The notes: generated by a model from the letters alone, not told the origin. Shown: positions 40,658 through 51,224, counted from the stretch's first letter. The stretch: 64,000 nt of DNA from Gracilimonas sp034520725 (GCA_034520725.1 JAXHNH010000008.1:1-64000), one strand, 5' to 3'. Made by a program: numbers and translations.

Positions 40658-42123
40658 ATGATGAAAAATAAAGGAAAGTTCCTTGGTTTGGTTTACCGGA
40701 TTAGCAGTTTTTTTGATGATCCTGTGGCTACCTGCTCCTGAGGGATTGAGTGATGCAGCCTGGAAAACCGCGGCTGTAACCCTTCTGATGGGTATCTGGT
40801 GGATTTCAGAAGCTATTCCAATTGCAGCAACAGCTCTTATCCCGATCGCGTTATTCCCAATTCTTGATATCGTCTCCATATCTGAGGCAACCACACCTTA
40901 TGCTAATCCTCTGATATTTTTATTTATGGGTGGGTTTATCATTGCACTAGCCATGGAGCGATGGAATTTACACAACAGGATCGCACTCTCAATCATAAAT
41001 GTGGTAGGGGTGAAGCCGTCTTCAATCATCATTGGTTTTATAATTGCCTCTGCATTTTTGAGTCTTTGGGTGAGCAATACAGCAACCGCCATTATGATGC
41101 TCCCAATTGCCCTATCCATTCTTAATTTGAATACGGATGATGAAAGTGAAGGCAGAACCAATTTTGAGATCGTTTTGCTGCTGTGTATCGCCTATGCCTG
41201 TAATATTGGTGGGATAGGAACATTGATCGGAACTCCGCCAAATGCATTGCTTGCCGGATTCATGCTGGAAAATTATGGTTATGAGATCAGTTTTTTCAGG
41301 TGGATGCAAGTGGGATTGCCAATGGTATTAATAAGTTTGCCACTCATGTATCTGATCCTTACAAAGATGGTTTACCCGATAAAGATCGATGTACTTCCGG
41401 GTGGTGCAGAACTGATCGCTGAAAAGATCAGAAGGCTTGGCAAAATATCAGTACAGGAAAAGCGGGTGGCTGTCATATTTGTATTAACAGCCATGCTATG
41501 GATGTTTCGTCCATTGTTAACTGATCTGCTTCCCGGCTTGTCGGATGCGGGAATTGCAATTGGGGCTTCCGTGCTTTTGTTTGTTTTGCCGGCGGGTGGA
41601 TCTGAAAAAAGAGGGCTGTTGGTTTGGGATGAAACAAAAAAATTGCCGTGGGGTGTTCTGATTCTATTTGGGGGAGGTTTGAGTATGGCTTCTGCTATCA
41701 ACGAAACCGGGATTGGCAACGTGGATCGGCACGGGAATTGGAAGTTTCAGTACGTGGCCGGTTTGGGTGATCGTGATCCTTGTTGTGGTTCTGATCATAT
41801 TTTTGACTGAGATGACAAGCAACACAGCATCTACTGCTGCATTCTTACCGATCCTTGCGTCAGTTGCCATAGGATTGGGAGAAAATCCGCTTTTACTGGC
41901 TATTCCGACCGCTATGGGAGCGAGCTGTGCTTTTATGCTTCCGGTAGCTACTCCTCCGAATGCCATTGTCTACGGAAGTGATAAGATCACCATACCTCAA
42001 ATGTCAAAGGCCGGACTCTGGCTCAATTTCTTATTCATAGGGTTGATCTCACTGGCAGCCCTTACCGTGATAAGCTGGTTTTTTGGCATTGAGATCGGGG
42101 TGTTACCTGAATGGGCTCAGTAG
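40658..42123 (+). CDS. SLC13/DASS-family sodium-coupled carboxylate transporter (frameshifted)
   Basis: A membrane transporter of about 485 residues of the divalent anion:Na+ symporter family, importing dicarboxylates or similar anions. Landmarks are AAVTLLMGIWWISEAIPIAATAL near the start, SLWVSNTATAIMMLPI (first SNT motif), GIGTLIGTPPNALLAGF, and EMTSNTASTAAFLPILASVA (second SNT motif) with VATPPNAIVYGS near the C-terminus. The frame breaks once near 40692, where removal of one T joins MMKNKGKFLGLV to TGLAVFLMIL, and again near 41720. It is divergent from the SSS transporter, with about 150 bp between them. Confidence 0.85.
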
Positions 42124-42129
42124 AATCGT

Positions 42130-42789
42130 TTAAAGCTTATCAAAGATGCGAAAGCTTTCTTTGCCTTCGTTAAAGAGCAGATCAAGAATGCTCAGGCCCG
42201 GGACGAAATCGCCATCAGTTTGTTTATAGACCGGATGCTCTTTGAGTACCTGCACCTGTCTCTCGCTCAACCACTGATAGTTTTTAGCATCATACTCCTG
42301 ATATATGACATCCGCGTTAATTGATTTCATAAACAGGTCAGGGTTAGAATCAAATTCAGGGATCTGACTTGCCAGCCGGTACTCGACCTTAAACTCCATG
42401 TATTTCATCAGTCGGTCGAAGAACCAGATGTTGAGGTCTATCAGTTTTTCGAATTCGGAAAAATGCTGAATGTCAGCTTCGAGCTCTTCCGCAAAGAAAT
42501 CGAACCAGGTGGCATTGGAGTAGTTATGTAAGAGCGCATTCCAGAATGGTTCTATCCAGTCCTCCGTATGATCAATGCGGACCTTGCCGATCGCTTTCTT
42601 TTTGTCTTCAGTTTTGATCGGAATGTTGATCCACTGCTGATCATGTTCACTCTTAATGGCAGCGCGATGAGTTCTTCCTTTCCGGGACCATTGCTCAAGA
42701 TCATTCCACACCATAAGATCGGCATTTAGCATGGAGGCAAGATCGTACAGGTTTGGAGCAAACTGTGGCTGAATTAGGGCAAGCTTCAA
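42130..42789 (-). CDS. WbqC-family protein
   Basis: A 219-residue cytoplasmic protein with the WbqC-like pattern. It begins KLALIQPQFAPNLYDLASML and is followed by an NADLMVWNDLEQWSRKGRTHRAAIKS block, then WINIPIK and WFFDRLMKYM. The C-terminal GLSILDLLFNEGKESF is the family signature where the NxG-type ending appears. Relatives occur in polysaccharide or O-antigen clusters and are of uncertain activity. No sugar genes surround this copy. It converges with the SLC13 gene and diverges from gltX. Confidence 0.78.
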   Translation of the reverse strand: MKLALIQPQFAPNLYDLASMLNADLMVWNDLEQWSRKGRTHRAAIKSEHDQQWINIPIKTEDKKKAIGKVRIDHTEDWIEPFWNALLHNYSNATWFDFFAEELEADIQHFSEFEKLIDLNIWFFDRLMKYMEFKVEYRLASQIPEFDSNPDLFMKSINADVIYQEYDAKNYQWLSERQVQVLKEHPVYKQTDGDFVPGLSILDLLFNEGKESFRIFDKL

Positions 42790-42817
42790 CGTTCTGAATT
42801 TAGCGGTTAAAATTTCT

Positions 42818-42825
42818 TATCTTTG
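42818..42825 (+). promoter_or_regulatory. candidate -7 box before gltX
   Basis: TATCTTTG matches the Bacteroidota -7 consensus TAnnTTTG exactly and lies about 40 bp before the gltX ATG. The -33 element is not clear, so this rests on one box. Confidence 0.4.
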
Positions 42826-42865
42826 AAAGCAGAAAATAGAAGAATTCAACTAAACAAAATAACAC

Positions 42866-44344
42866 ATGTCAGTTCGCGTACGATTTGCGCCTTCACCAAC
42901 CGGATTTTTACACATTGGCGGACTCCGGACCGCACTATATAACTATCTTTTTGCCCGTCATAATGATGGAAAATTTGTACTCCGTATCGAGGATACCGAT
43001 CAATCCCGCTATGTAGAGGGAGCGGAACAGGATATCATTGACTCCCTTGAGTGGGCAGGAATGAAAATTGATGAAGGTCCCGGCAAAGGCGGCGATCATG
43101 GACCGTATCGACAAAGCGAGCGAAAGGACATCTACCATAAGTATGCCGAGCAACTGGTCGAACAGGAACAGGCGTATTATGCATTTGATACCGTTGAGGA
43201 AATTGATGAGATGCGTGAGCGACTGAAGAAATCCGGGAATCCATCTCCGAAATACGATTCCATTACACGTCAGTCCATGAAAAATAGTCTCACACTGCCT
43301 CAGGATGAGGTGGAGAAGAGACTGGAAAATGGAGACGAATATGTGATTCGGTTAAAAGTGCCGCGCAAAGAATCGATCCGTTTTGAGGATGAGATCCGCG
43401 GTCACGTATCGTTTGAAACCGAAGGACTCGACGATCAGGTGTTACTAAAATCAGACGGAATGCCAACTTATCACCTGGCTAACGTAGTGGATGACCACAC
43501 TATGGAGATCACACATGTGATTCGCGGTGAGGAATGGTTGAGCAGTACACCGAAACATATTTTGCTGTATAACGCCTTTGGGTGGGATGCTCCAATAATG
43601 GCGCATTTACCGCTGATCATGAGCCCAAGCGGAGGGAAGCTTTCTAAACGTAATGCTGAAAGTGAAGGTATTCCCGTCAATACAAAAGATTATATCTCAG
43701 GAAATTATGAGCCGGATGCCTTGGTGAATTTTCTGGCCTATCTTGGTTGGAGTCCGGGTGATGACTCAGAGATTCATACCATGGAAGAACTCTGTGATTT
43801 GTTTACGCTGGATCGTGTATCGAAGGGTGGAGCCGTTTTCAATTATAAGAAACTGATGTGGTACAACGAGAATTACATTCGTGAGCACTCAGTAGAAGAA
43901 CTGAAGCCGCGTGTTGAAGCCTTGTTCCTTGGAAAAGGGTTCGAGATACCGGATGATGATTTTTTGACAACTGTGATCGAGTTACTTCACGAGCGCGTCT
44001 CCAAAGTGGATGAATTTACAAGCATGGGAGCCTTCTTTTTTGAAGCCCCGACAGCTTATGATGAAAAAGCACTGAAAAAATGGAAAGATGACAGCCCTAT
44101 GCTGGTTCAGTCTTATAAAGCAAGGATCGAGCAGTTGTCGGAAGACGAGTTTGAAGCTGTTACTTTGAAAGACAAACTCAAAGAAACCATCGAAGAGCAT
44201 GATGTGGGATTTGGTAAACTGATGATGCCTCTGCGAATTGCAGTATCCGGTCAGGGTTTTGGTCCTGATCTCTTTCCGGCCTTAGAGTTGATCGGTAAAG
44301 AAGAAATCATAAAACGTATTGATACGGCATTGAATAAACTATAA
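42866..44344 (+). CDS. gltX: glutamyl-tRNA synthetase
   Basis: A 492-residue class I synthetase that charges tRNA-Glu. The HIGH-type motif is HIGG at residues 16-19 within RFAPSPTGFLHIGG. The KMSKS-type motif is KLSKR in SPSGGKLSKRNAESEG. The helical anticodon-binding domain fills the last 170 residues. The length is standard and the frame intact. It is monocistronic with a strong downstream terminator. Whether it is discriminating or also charges tRNA-Gln cannot be told from sequence alone. Confidence 0.96.
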   Translation: MSVRVRFAPSPTGFLHIGGLRTALYNYLFARHNDGKFVLRIEDTDQSRYVEGAEQDIIDSLEWAGMKIDEGPGKGGDHGPYRQSERKDIYHKYAEQLVEQEQAYYAFDTVEEIDEMRERLKKSGNPSPKYDSITRQSMKNSLTLPQDEVEKRLENGDEYVIRLKVPRKESIRFEDEIRGHVSFETEGLDDQVLLKSDGMPTYHLANVVDDHTMEITHVIRGEEWLSSTPKHILLYNAFGWDAPIMAHLPLIMSPSGGKLSKRNAESEGIPVNTKDYISGNYEPDALVNFLAYLGWSPGDDSEIHTMEELCDLFTLDRVSKGGAVFNYKKLMWYNENYIREHSVEELKPRVEALFLGKGFEIPDDDFLTTVIELLHERVSKVDEFTSMGAFFFEAPTAYDEKALKKWKDDSPMLVQSYKARIEQLSEDEFEAVTLKDKLKETIEEHDVGFGKLMMPLRIAVSGQGFGPDLFPALELIGKEEIIKRIDTALNKL

Positions 44345-44376
44345 CATCTCGATCATACGTCATTAAAAAAAGTGAA

Positions 44377-44412
44377 AAGCCCGGAGCATATTAAATGATC
44401 CGGGCTTTTTTT
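44377..44412 (+). terminator. terminator after gltX
   Basis: Stem aagcccgga / tccgggctt with a loop of about 13 bases is followed by a T-run. Confidence 0.87.
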
Positions 44413-44511
44413 GTGGTAGAAAAGTTTACAACACGTTAAAACTTTGAATCTTGGTTTTAACTGAATAGATGTTATTTTCTTTGCGATTTCAAAAACGAAT
44501 AAAAGCTTTAT

Positions 44512-46230
44512 ATGAAAAAGAAAATTGCAGTACTAATAGGTGTTTGTTCTGTGTTGATCCTGGGATCACAGTTGGCTTTGGCCGATATTCAAACTTCTGA
44601 AGCAGCGACAGGATTAATTGGTAGCTGGATAAGCATCTTACCTCCACTTGTTGCAATAGCGATTGCACTGATCTTTAAACAGGTGCTTTTTGCCTTATTC
44701 CTTGGAATATGGATGGGAGCTTTCTTAATTGGTGATATTTCTTTTTCTGGTATCTTTTCAAGTTTTTTTGGGTCACTTAGTGACTATATAGTACCCGGTG
44801 TTTCTGATCCGGACCGCATGAGTATTGTCGTATTTTCAATACTCATAGGCGGCATGGTAGGTATTATAACTGATAATGGTGGTACACGTGGTATTATTAA
44901 AGCCATTACGCAATTCGTGCGTACCAAAGTTCAGGGCATGGTGGTAACCTCACTGATGGGGTTCATCGTCTTTTTTGATGATTATGCAAATACAATGGTT
45001 GTAGGAAATACCATGCGACCACTGACCGATAAACTTAGGATCTCCCGTGCTAAGTTAGCTTATTTGGTTGATGCTACGGCAGCACCGATAGCAACCGTTG
45101 CATTGGTTAGTACCTGGATCGGAGCTATGGTAGGATTTATTGCAACTGCCGAAGCTGAGATGACCAACTTTAATGAAGCAGCTTACTCGGTCTTCTTAAA
45201 TTCCTTGCCATATAACTTCTACGCTTTTTTCACGATTCTGTTTGTAATATTGATCGCCTTTTCTGGGCGAGATTACGGTACGATGCTAAAAGCTCGCATT
45301 ACTCTGTATAAGGCAAAGCACGACTCAAAACTTGATAAATACAATTTATACAAAGAAATAATTGAAGAGGATGAGGAAAAGAAAAGTGAGTCTCACTGGG
45401 TCAATGCAGCCCTTCCTATCTTAACATTGGTAATTGGAACCATAGCCGGACTGTTTGTCACGGGTGAGGGTAATTCAGTTCAGGCTATTGTGGAGACGGC
45501 TAATTCATATAATGCCCTTTTATGGGGTTCTATCGCATCGGTAGTAGTTGCTATTGTAATGACATTATCTCAAAAATTATTGAATGTGGAAGAGACCCTC
45601 GAGGGGATGATGAGTGGCATGCATGTCATGTTTGATGGAGTACTCATCCTGGTATTGGCCTGGGCCTTAAGTGATGTCACCGTTGCCTTGGGTACGGCAG
45701 ATTATCTTATATCTGTGTTTGGTGAAACTCTGAATCCGTATTGGATGCCGGCACTCGTACTTGTACTATCAGCTTTGACTGCATTTGCGACTGGATCAAG
45801 CTGGGGTACCATGGGAATATTAATGCCGCTTGTTGTTCCATTGGGTTGGGAAATTGGCAACGCAACCGGGATTCCCTCTGAAGTTACTTTAGAAGTAATC
45901 TATGCAAGTGTAAGTGCTGTACTTGCAGGCTCTGTTTGGGGAGACCACTGTTCGCCAATATCTGATACAACCATATTAAGTTCTATAGCCACTCAATGTG
46001 ATCACGTAGAACATGTCAATACTCAGTTACCATATGCGATGACCGTTGGAGTAATTAGTATCGCAGCAATGATAAGTGCATTGGTATTAAATGTGCCTAT
46101 ATGGATTATCTATCCTGTCGGTGTAATTATCATTGTTGGCATCATATATAAATTTGGGAAGGTACCGGATCCTGCAGAGTATACACCGGAGGGTAAGTTA
46201 GCGGCTATAACGAGTTTGGATGCAAATTGA
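44512..46230 (+). CDS. NhaC-family Na+/H+ antiporter
   Basis: A 572-residue inner-membrane protein of the NhaC superfamily. An N-terminal hydrophobic leader is followed by about twelve helices. Characteristic stretches include GGMVGIITDNGGTRGI, FFDDYANTMVVGNTMRPLTD, AAPIATVALVSTWIG, ATGSSWGTMGILMPLV and GSVWGDHCSPISDTTILSSIA. The DDYAN and GDHCSPISD residues are conserved in the family and line the ion path. It may exchange Na+ for protons or, as some NhaC relatives do, other substrates. It stands alone and converges on the TANGO2-like gene with about 17 bp between the stop codons. Confidence 0.85.
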   Translation: MKKKIAVLIGVCSVLILGSQLALADIQTSEAATGLIGSWISILPPLVAIAIALIFKQVLFALFLGIWMGAFLIGDISFSGIFSSFFGSLSDYIVPGVSDPDRMSIVVFSILIGGMVGIITDNGGTRGIIKAITQFVRTKVQGMVVTSLMGFIVFFDDYANTMVVGNTMRPLTDKLRISRAKLAYLVDATAAPIATVALVSTWIGAMVGFIATAEAEMTNFNEAAYSVFLNSLPYNFYAFFTILFVILIAFSGRDYGTMLKARITLYKAKHDSKLDKYNLYKEIIEEDEEKKSESHWVNAALPILTLVIGTIAGLFVTGEGNSVQAIVETANSYNALLWGSIASVVVAIVMTLSQKLLNVEETLEGMMSGMHVMFDGVLILVLAWALSDVTVALGTADYLISVFGETLNPYWMPALVLVLSALTAFATGSSWGTMGILMPLVVPLGWEIGNATGIPSEVTLEVIYASVSAVLAGSVWGDHCSPISDTTILSSIATQCDHVEHVNTQLPYAMTVGVISIAAMISALVLNVPIWIIYPVGVIIIVGIIYKFGKVPDPAEYTPEGKLAAITSLDAN

Positions 46231-46247
46231 GATCAGTCAAGTTTAGG

Positions 46248-47029
46248 CTAGGTCTCTATTTGATAATGTTGCTCATTCTTGATTGTGTCTGAACCGGGAT
46301 TGAATGTTCGCTCAGTAAAATCAACGTTTCCATTTTTGTCAATAAGAAGGATAGTGGAACAGCGGGTTCCATAATTTTCTGTCTTTATGAATATGGAAGA
46401 GATCGCTTTTTCAAGGTCTATCGGAATTCCGAGCTTGCGGGCAGGTCTCTCCTCATCTGCCTTTGGTTGCGTCTAGCCGAAGGTCGAAAACGCTTCTCTT
46501 TGCTGAATTCTCTTCGGGATTTTATCGTAGCTTTCCATTTTGCGTCGGCTCGAATGCGGCTTTGGCCGGGCCGTATCGAGCCGGCGCATCGCTTGAGTCC
46601 GTGAATACCGGGCTCTATAGTTGACATTCGCTTGCTTTGGTTTGAAAAATGGTAGAAATGTCCGCTATCCCAAAGCAAAAGGTTGAAACCGTTATAGTCC
46701 TGAGCTGATGTTGAGAGATCTTGCAAATACTCTATAGCTGAACTATCTGATGTCAAATAATTCATTACTAACTCTCCACGTGATGGTGGATCTTCCTTTA
46801 TAATAGTTGGGTCCCTGTAGTTGGTCAGTGCTCCCCACCGTCCATCTTTATGGATGCCAAGCCATGTTCCGCCGGCTTCAAGGTCTTTGCCGGCCAGAAT
46901 ATCGGGGTGACCTTCATCTGTCCAGAATTGAGCAGATCGGGTTGGCCGGCCATAGAACTCATCTCTGTTACCTGCCAGTATCAGCTCATATTTTGGATGC
47001 TTTTTGTATGCAAATGTGATCAGACACAT
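46248..47029 (-). CDS. TANGO2/NRDE-family protein (frameshifted)
   Basis: A cytoplasmic protein of about 255-260 residues. The true start is 47029 (MCLITFAYKKHPKYELILAGNRDEFYGRPT), with the family-defining NRDE motif; the frame continues upstream without family resemblance. Conserved parts continue with AGKDLEAGGTWLGI and GRWGALTNYRDP. After a break around 46450-46600 the C-terminus resumes in another frame as SIFIKTENYGTRCSTILLID and VDFTERTFNPGS, with the stop at 46248. TANGO2 relatives are linked to haem or lipid handling in eukaryotes; the bacterial role is unknown. It is divergent from the SpoIIE phosphatase gene, with an 84-bp gap. Confidence 0.82.
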
Positions 47030-47113
47030 ATAAACGGTGAGATTAACTTTCGTAATTTTTAATGAATCTAAGGATATTCTGTAACCTATTTTAATTATTT
47101 CGTAGAGTAGTAC

Positions 47114-49723
47114 ATGCAAAAGGGCAAAAAAGACTTTAGGGATCTGTTGATCGTGATCATCGGCATAGCCGGAATGATCTGCTTTTTCTATACCATGTCT
47201 GGAGTTCATCCTCTCAGAGTAACTGAAATGGATATACCCAAAGAAGAGATACTAACCAAAGCTGATTCTGTTTTACAGAGCTGGCAGTATCAAACCCAGT
47301 CATTTTATCCTATCGCCAACTTTCAATCAGAAACCGGTTTTCTGGATACCCTTCAGAAAAAAATCGGAAAAAAGAAACTTGATGAATTCTTACAGGAATC
47401 TGACGTGATTCAGGATCTGCCGCTTTTCACCTGGCGAATAAATGAAGTTTACAGTGAGGAAGTTGAGGATGAGCTTACGCTTGACTTAAGGCTGGATGCC
47501 AAAGGTAATGTGGCTGCTTTCTCAACCAACAAATCCCTGATCCTTGAACAGCGGCCATTTAACAGAGAGGCTATTCAGTATCTGTATCAGACTGAGATCG
47601 AAAATTATTCACGATTATTGGAAGATTCACTCATCACAGGATTACTCGGCGTTCAACATTTGAACGGGTCGGCTCAAAATGGATCTCGCAGAAGTGTATT
47701 ACTGGATCAGCTGAGGATTTTCAGTGACTCTCCTGAAGCTGAGCTTTATACTGAACAACTGGTCTGGAAACATGTAGATTTTTATTTAGAACGGTCGGTG
47801 TGGAATAACTTTGAACTTTCACGTGACTCCGTTCAATATGTTGATGAAACAAACATAAGGTACGCCAAAGCTTTTTTGAGTTTGTCTGATTCTCAATCAG
47901 AAACTTCAGCTTCACTGATTTTGGAGCTTCTACCGGCGGGATCATTAATGAGTTTAAGCTATACTCTGACACCACAGTTAGAATCAGCTGAAGAGCGATT
48001 ATCAGAAATCGCAGAATCAGTGGCTATGTTTGTGATCCTGGTCTTTGTGATCTGGCTGTTTTTTATATTCTACATGCGCATAAAGGCACGAGCCATCGAT
48101 ACCCGACCTGCCATGATAGTAGCCGTTCTGGCAGGTTTTGCAGTTCCCGGATTTTGGATACTTCAGTTTTTGAATTCCTTCGATTTCCTTTTGCAAGTCA
48201 TAGATGTAAGTCAGGTTATGAATGGTATGCTGTTTATCGGGGTAATGGGTGCCATTAGCGCTGTGGGTTTCTTTGTATTAACAGCGGTGAGTGATTCCAT
48301 CACAAGACAATATTGGCCAGAGAAATTAAAAAGCTGGGACCTAATAAGAAGCGGTCTCTTTATAAACAAACCGGTTGGCTGGGCCATTGTGAATGCGATC
48401 GGTATTGGTGGGTTACTTGCCGGTGTTACCGGGTTATTCCTCAATGTAATTCCATCCGCATATATCTCGGCCGGTACAGGATTGCTTTCTGATCAATTTT
48501 TACTCCCTTCTATTGCTAACATGCTGGTTACGGTAATGACAGTGCTGTTAGTGATCGTTTCGATCTATTTGATCATAGGAAATCAGATCAAGGGGCTGAT
48601 CAATAAAGACTTTATCATTCTTTTGCTCAGTGCCCTATTGTTTGGGTTGATGAATGTTCTGCCATTCAGTATCGAACCGGATATCCTGAACCGTTTAATG
48701 AGAAGTGCAGTAGGTTTACTACTGGGTTATTTTTATCTGCGGTACGATTTTTTAACAGTGGTTATGGGATTCTTTGTGTACCTGAATTTCCTGACAACAT
48801 CCAAAGGGTGGGTCATGAGCGGATCACCAGATGCCAATACTTTCTATCTGTTCCTGCTTGTTCTTGGATTTGTTGCAATGCTGGGAATCTATTTCGTTGC
48901 AAAAGGAAGTGAGCGCAAAGAATTGCCGGAATATGTGCCTACTTATATTGAAGATCAGGCCAAGGAGCAAAGGATAAAGCAGGAGCTTTCAATCGCCCGT
49001 GTGGTTCAGCATACATTTCTACCCTCTAAAATTCAGAGCCTGCCCGGTATTGATATGGCAGGAATATGTATTCCGGCGCAGGAAACCGGAGGGGATTATT
49101 ACGACATGATATCGTTGGGAGAACAACGGGTTGCCATTGCCATCGGAGATGTAAGCGGAAAGGGAATTCGGGCTGCATTCTATATGACTTTCACCAAAGG
49201 CGTGCTACACAGTTTAAGTGCCCTGATCCTTTCTCCGGTTGAACTACTGAATCAACTGAACAGATTATTCAATGAAAATGCCACTCGTGGAACCTTTATT
49301 TCCATGATCTATGGAATATTCGAGGCGAAAAAGCGAACATTTACTTTTGCGCGTGCAGGTCACAATCCAATGCTGTGGGTCAAAAATGACGGCTCATCAG
49401 AATGGATCAAACCCAAGGGGTTGGGTATTGGCATAGCCAAAGGTGATAACTTCATAGAATGCATAGAGGAAGCAGAACTCAAACTCAAAGAGGGGGATGT
49501 GCTGATACTTTATACAGATGGCATCACCGAGATGCTGGATGCCGGAGGTCGATTTTATGGTGAGGAACGCCTTCAGGAACTGGTTAAGAATATTCGAAAA
49601 GGCTCGTCAGAAGAGATCATGAAAAGTATAGTCAACGATGTGAATGAATTCAAAGGCTTGGCGAAACAACACGATGATATGACCCTTGTTATCATAAAAG
49701 CTGACGTATCCGCTAATCAGTAA
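47114..49723 (+). CDS. membrane-bound SpoIIE/RsbU-type serine phosphatase
   Basis: An 869-residue sensor phosphatase. One helix at about 11-29 leads to an extracytoplasmic region of about 270 residues with no recognised domain. A bundle of some seven or eight helices follows (about 302-600). The cytoplasmic PP2C-like SpoIIE domain is at about 628-865: QHTFLPSKIQSLPG, metal-binding GGDYYD near 658, GDVSGKG, ARAGHNPMLW, ILYTDGITE and the final QHDDMTLVII. Such phosphatases act on anti-sigma-factor antagonists in partner-switching cascades. No RsbW/RsbV-like genes are seen nearby, so the target is unknown. The signal sensed by the membrane part is unknown. Confidence 0.87.
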   Translation: MQKGKKDFRDLLIVIIGIAGMICFFYTMSGVHPLRVTEMDIPKEEILTKADSVLQSWQYQTQSFYPIANFQSETGFLDTLQKKIGKKKLDEFLQESDVIQDLPLFTWRINEVYSEEVEDELTLDLRLDAKGNVAAFSTNKSLILEQRPFNREAIQYLYQTEIENYSRLLEDSLITGLLGVQHLNGSAQNGSRRSVLLDQLRIFSDSPEAELYTEQLVWKHVDFYLERSVWNNFELSRDSVQYVDETNIRYAKAFLSLSDSQSETSASLILELLPAGSLMSLSYTLTPQLESAEERLSEIAESVAMFVILVFVIWLFFIFYMRIKARAIDTRPAMIVAVLAGFAVPGFWILQFLNSFDFLLQVIDVSQVMNGMLFIGVMGAISAVGFFVLTAVSDSITRQYWPEKLKSWDLIRSGLFINKPVGWAIVNAIGIGGLLAGVTGLFLNVIPSAYISAGTGLLSDQFLLPSIANMLVTVMTVLLVIVSIYLIIGNQIKGLINKDFIILLLSALLFGLMNVLPFSIEPDILNRLMRSAVGLLLGYFYLRYDFLTVVMGFFVYLNFLTTSKGWVMSGSPDANTFYLFLLVLGFVAMLGIYFVAKGSERKELPEYVPTYIEDQAKEQRIKQELSIARVVQHTFLPSKIQSLPGIDMAGICIPAQETGGDYYDMISLGEQRVAIAIGDVSGKGIRAAFYMTFTKGVLHSLSALILSPVELLNQLNRLFNENATRGTFISMIYGIFEAKKRTFTFARAGHNPMLWVKNDGSSEWIKPKGLGIGIAKGDNFIECIEEAELKLKEGDVLILYTDGITEMLDAGGRFYGEERLQELVKNIRKGSSEEIMKSIVNDVNEFKGLAKQHDDMTLVIIKADVSANQ

Positions 49724-49788
49724 TTGATTTTTCCGTATTATTGGAGACTCAAAAACCTCAGACCTAAATTCATCAATTATCCAAACCT

Positions 49789-50451
49789 ATGGGACTTAGT
49801 CAGTCTGTAGAGGATTACCTCAAAGCAGTTTACATTTTACAGACAGAAGGAAAGACGGCAACCACCACTAATATTGCCAATGCTCTGGATGTGTCTTCTG
49901 CGTCAGTCACCAATATGCTGAAGAAGCTGGCTAAGATGAATCTGCTGAAATATCAGTCTTATAAGGGAGCTACGCTAACCAATTCCGGCAAAAAGATTGC
50001 ACTGGAAGTTGTGAGGCATCACCGGCTTTTAGAATTGTATTTAAGGGATGTGATGGGATATTCATGGGATGAGGTTCATGATGAAGCTGAAAATCTTGAA
50101 CACCACATCTCAGAACAGTTTGAAGACCGTATTGCAGAACTTTTGAATCATCCTACGCACGATCCTCATGGCGATCCCATTCCAACAAAGGATGGTGTGG
50201 TACCTGAAATGGCCAAACTATCGATCACAAAAGCGGAAGAGAACGTCAGCTATGTGGTGGGAAGAGTAAAGGATCAGGATCCTGAAAAACTAAGATATCT
50301 GGAGCAGATCGGAATCATACCCGGGGTAAGAGTAGAGGTTCTGGAAAAGGCACCATTCAATGGGCCGGTAAAGATCAGGCTTGAAGGTGAAAATGAACAG
50401 GTGGTTGGGCACTCAGTGGCCAGCGATGTGTACCTGCTGGATGTTAGCTAA
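49789..50451 (+). CDS. DtxR/MntR-family metal-dependent transcription regulator
   Basis: A 220-residue repressor. The N-terminal winged helix (LSQSVEDYLKAVYILQTEGKTATTTNIANALDVSSASVTNMLKKL region, about 3-60) is followed by the dimerisation/metal domain with VRHHRLLELYL and EAENLEHHISEQFEDRI (about 65-140). An SH3-like FeoA domain of about 70 residues completes it (YLEQIGIIPGVRVEVLEKAPFNGPVKI). It should sense Fe2+ or Mn2+ and repress uptake genes. None are adjacent in the window, so its targets lie elsewhere. Confidence 0.9.
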   Translation: MGLSQSVEDYLKAVYILQTEGKTATTTNIANALDVSSASVTNMLKKLAKMNLLKYQSYKGATLTNSGKKIALEVVRHHRLLELYLRDVMGYSWDEVHDEAENLEHHISEQFEDRIAELLNHPTHDPHGDPIPTKDGVVPEMAKLSITKAEENVSYVVGRVKDQDPEKLRYLEQIGIIPGVRVEVLEKAPFNGPVKIRLEGENEQVVGHSVASDVYLLDVS

Positions 50452-50459
50452 TCTGTTCA

Positions 50460-51224
50460 TCAGTCAGTAAAAGGTCTGACATCAATGCCATTTTTAAGCA
50501 TTTCATTTTTGAGGTCTTTGATCTCCACTTCTTTGAAATGAAAAATACTTGCAGCTAAAACGGCATCAACATTTGCCTGCAAAACGGCGTCAACACAATG
50601 CTGAATATTACCGGCGCCTCCGCTTGCAATAACAGGAATACGAACAAGCTTATTTACTTTCTTCAAAAGTTCAATATCAAAGCCAGCTTTGGTGCCGTCT
50701 CTGTCCATACTGGTGAGAAGGATCTCGCCGGCGCCACGTTGTTCAACTTCTTTCATCCATTCTACGGCATCGAGGCCGGTATCTTCGGTTCCGCCTTTGA
50801 TGAATACATTCCAGCTGTCGCCGGTCTTTTTGGCATCAACTGCAGCTACAATGGCCTGAGCGCCAAAATTCTTTGATGCTTCGTTGATCAGGTCAGGATT
50901 TTTGACGATGCTGCTGTTTAAAGATACTTTATCGGCGCCTGATTTGAGCAGCTCTTCGATCTCATCGATCGTTTTTATACCGCCGCCAACCGTGAATGGA
51001 ATATTGATCTCTGCGGCAATTTTCTGAACAAGTTTTTTAAGGGTTTTACGCTTTTCAAGTGTGGCCGTGATATCAAGAAATACCAATTCATCCGCGCCTT
51101 CCTCACTGTAACGTTTGGCAAGCTCAACTGGGTCGCCGGCATCGCGGAGGCCTTCAAAATTCACACCTTTTACTGTTCGCCCATTTTTTATATCCAGGCA
51201 AGGGATAATTCTTCTTGTAAGCAT
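50460..51224 (-). CDS. hisF: imidazole glycerol phosphate synthase cyclase subunit
   Basis: A 254-residue (beta/alpha)8 barrel. HisF condenses the ammonia delivered by HisH with PRFAR, making imidazole glycerol phosphate and AICAR in histidine synthesis. Catalytic Asp11 (CLDIKNGRTVKG) and Asp130 (AAVDAKKTGD) are present, as are the phosphate-binding PFTVGGGIKT and the VIASGGAGN loops. Neither hisH nor a complete his operon is nearby. hisA lies 1 kb away on the same strand and hisE at 58954. Confidence 0.95.
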   Translation of the reverse strand: MLTRRIIPCLDIKNGRTVKGVNFEGLRDAGDPVELAKRYSEEGADELVFLDITATLEKRKTLKKLVQKIAAEINIPFTVGGGIKTIDEIEELLKSGADKVSLNSSIVKNPDLINEASKNFGAQAIVAAVDAKKTGDSWNVFIKGGTEDTGLDAVEWMKEVEQRGAGEILLTSMDRDGTKAGFDIELLKKVNKLVRIPVIASGGAGNIQHCVDAVLQANVDAVLAASIFHFKEVEIKDLKNEMLKNGIDVRPFTD

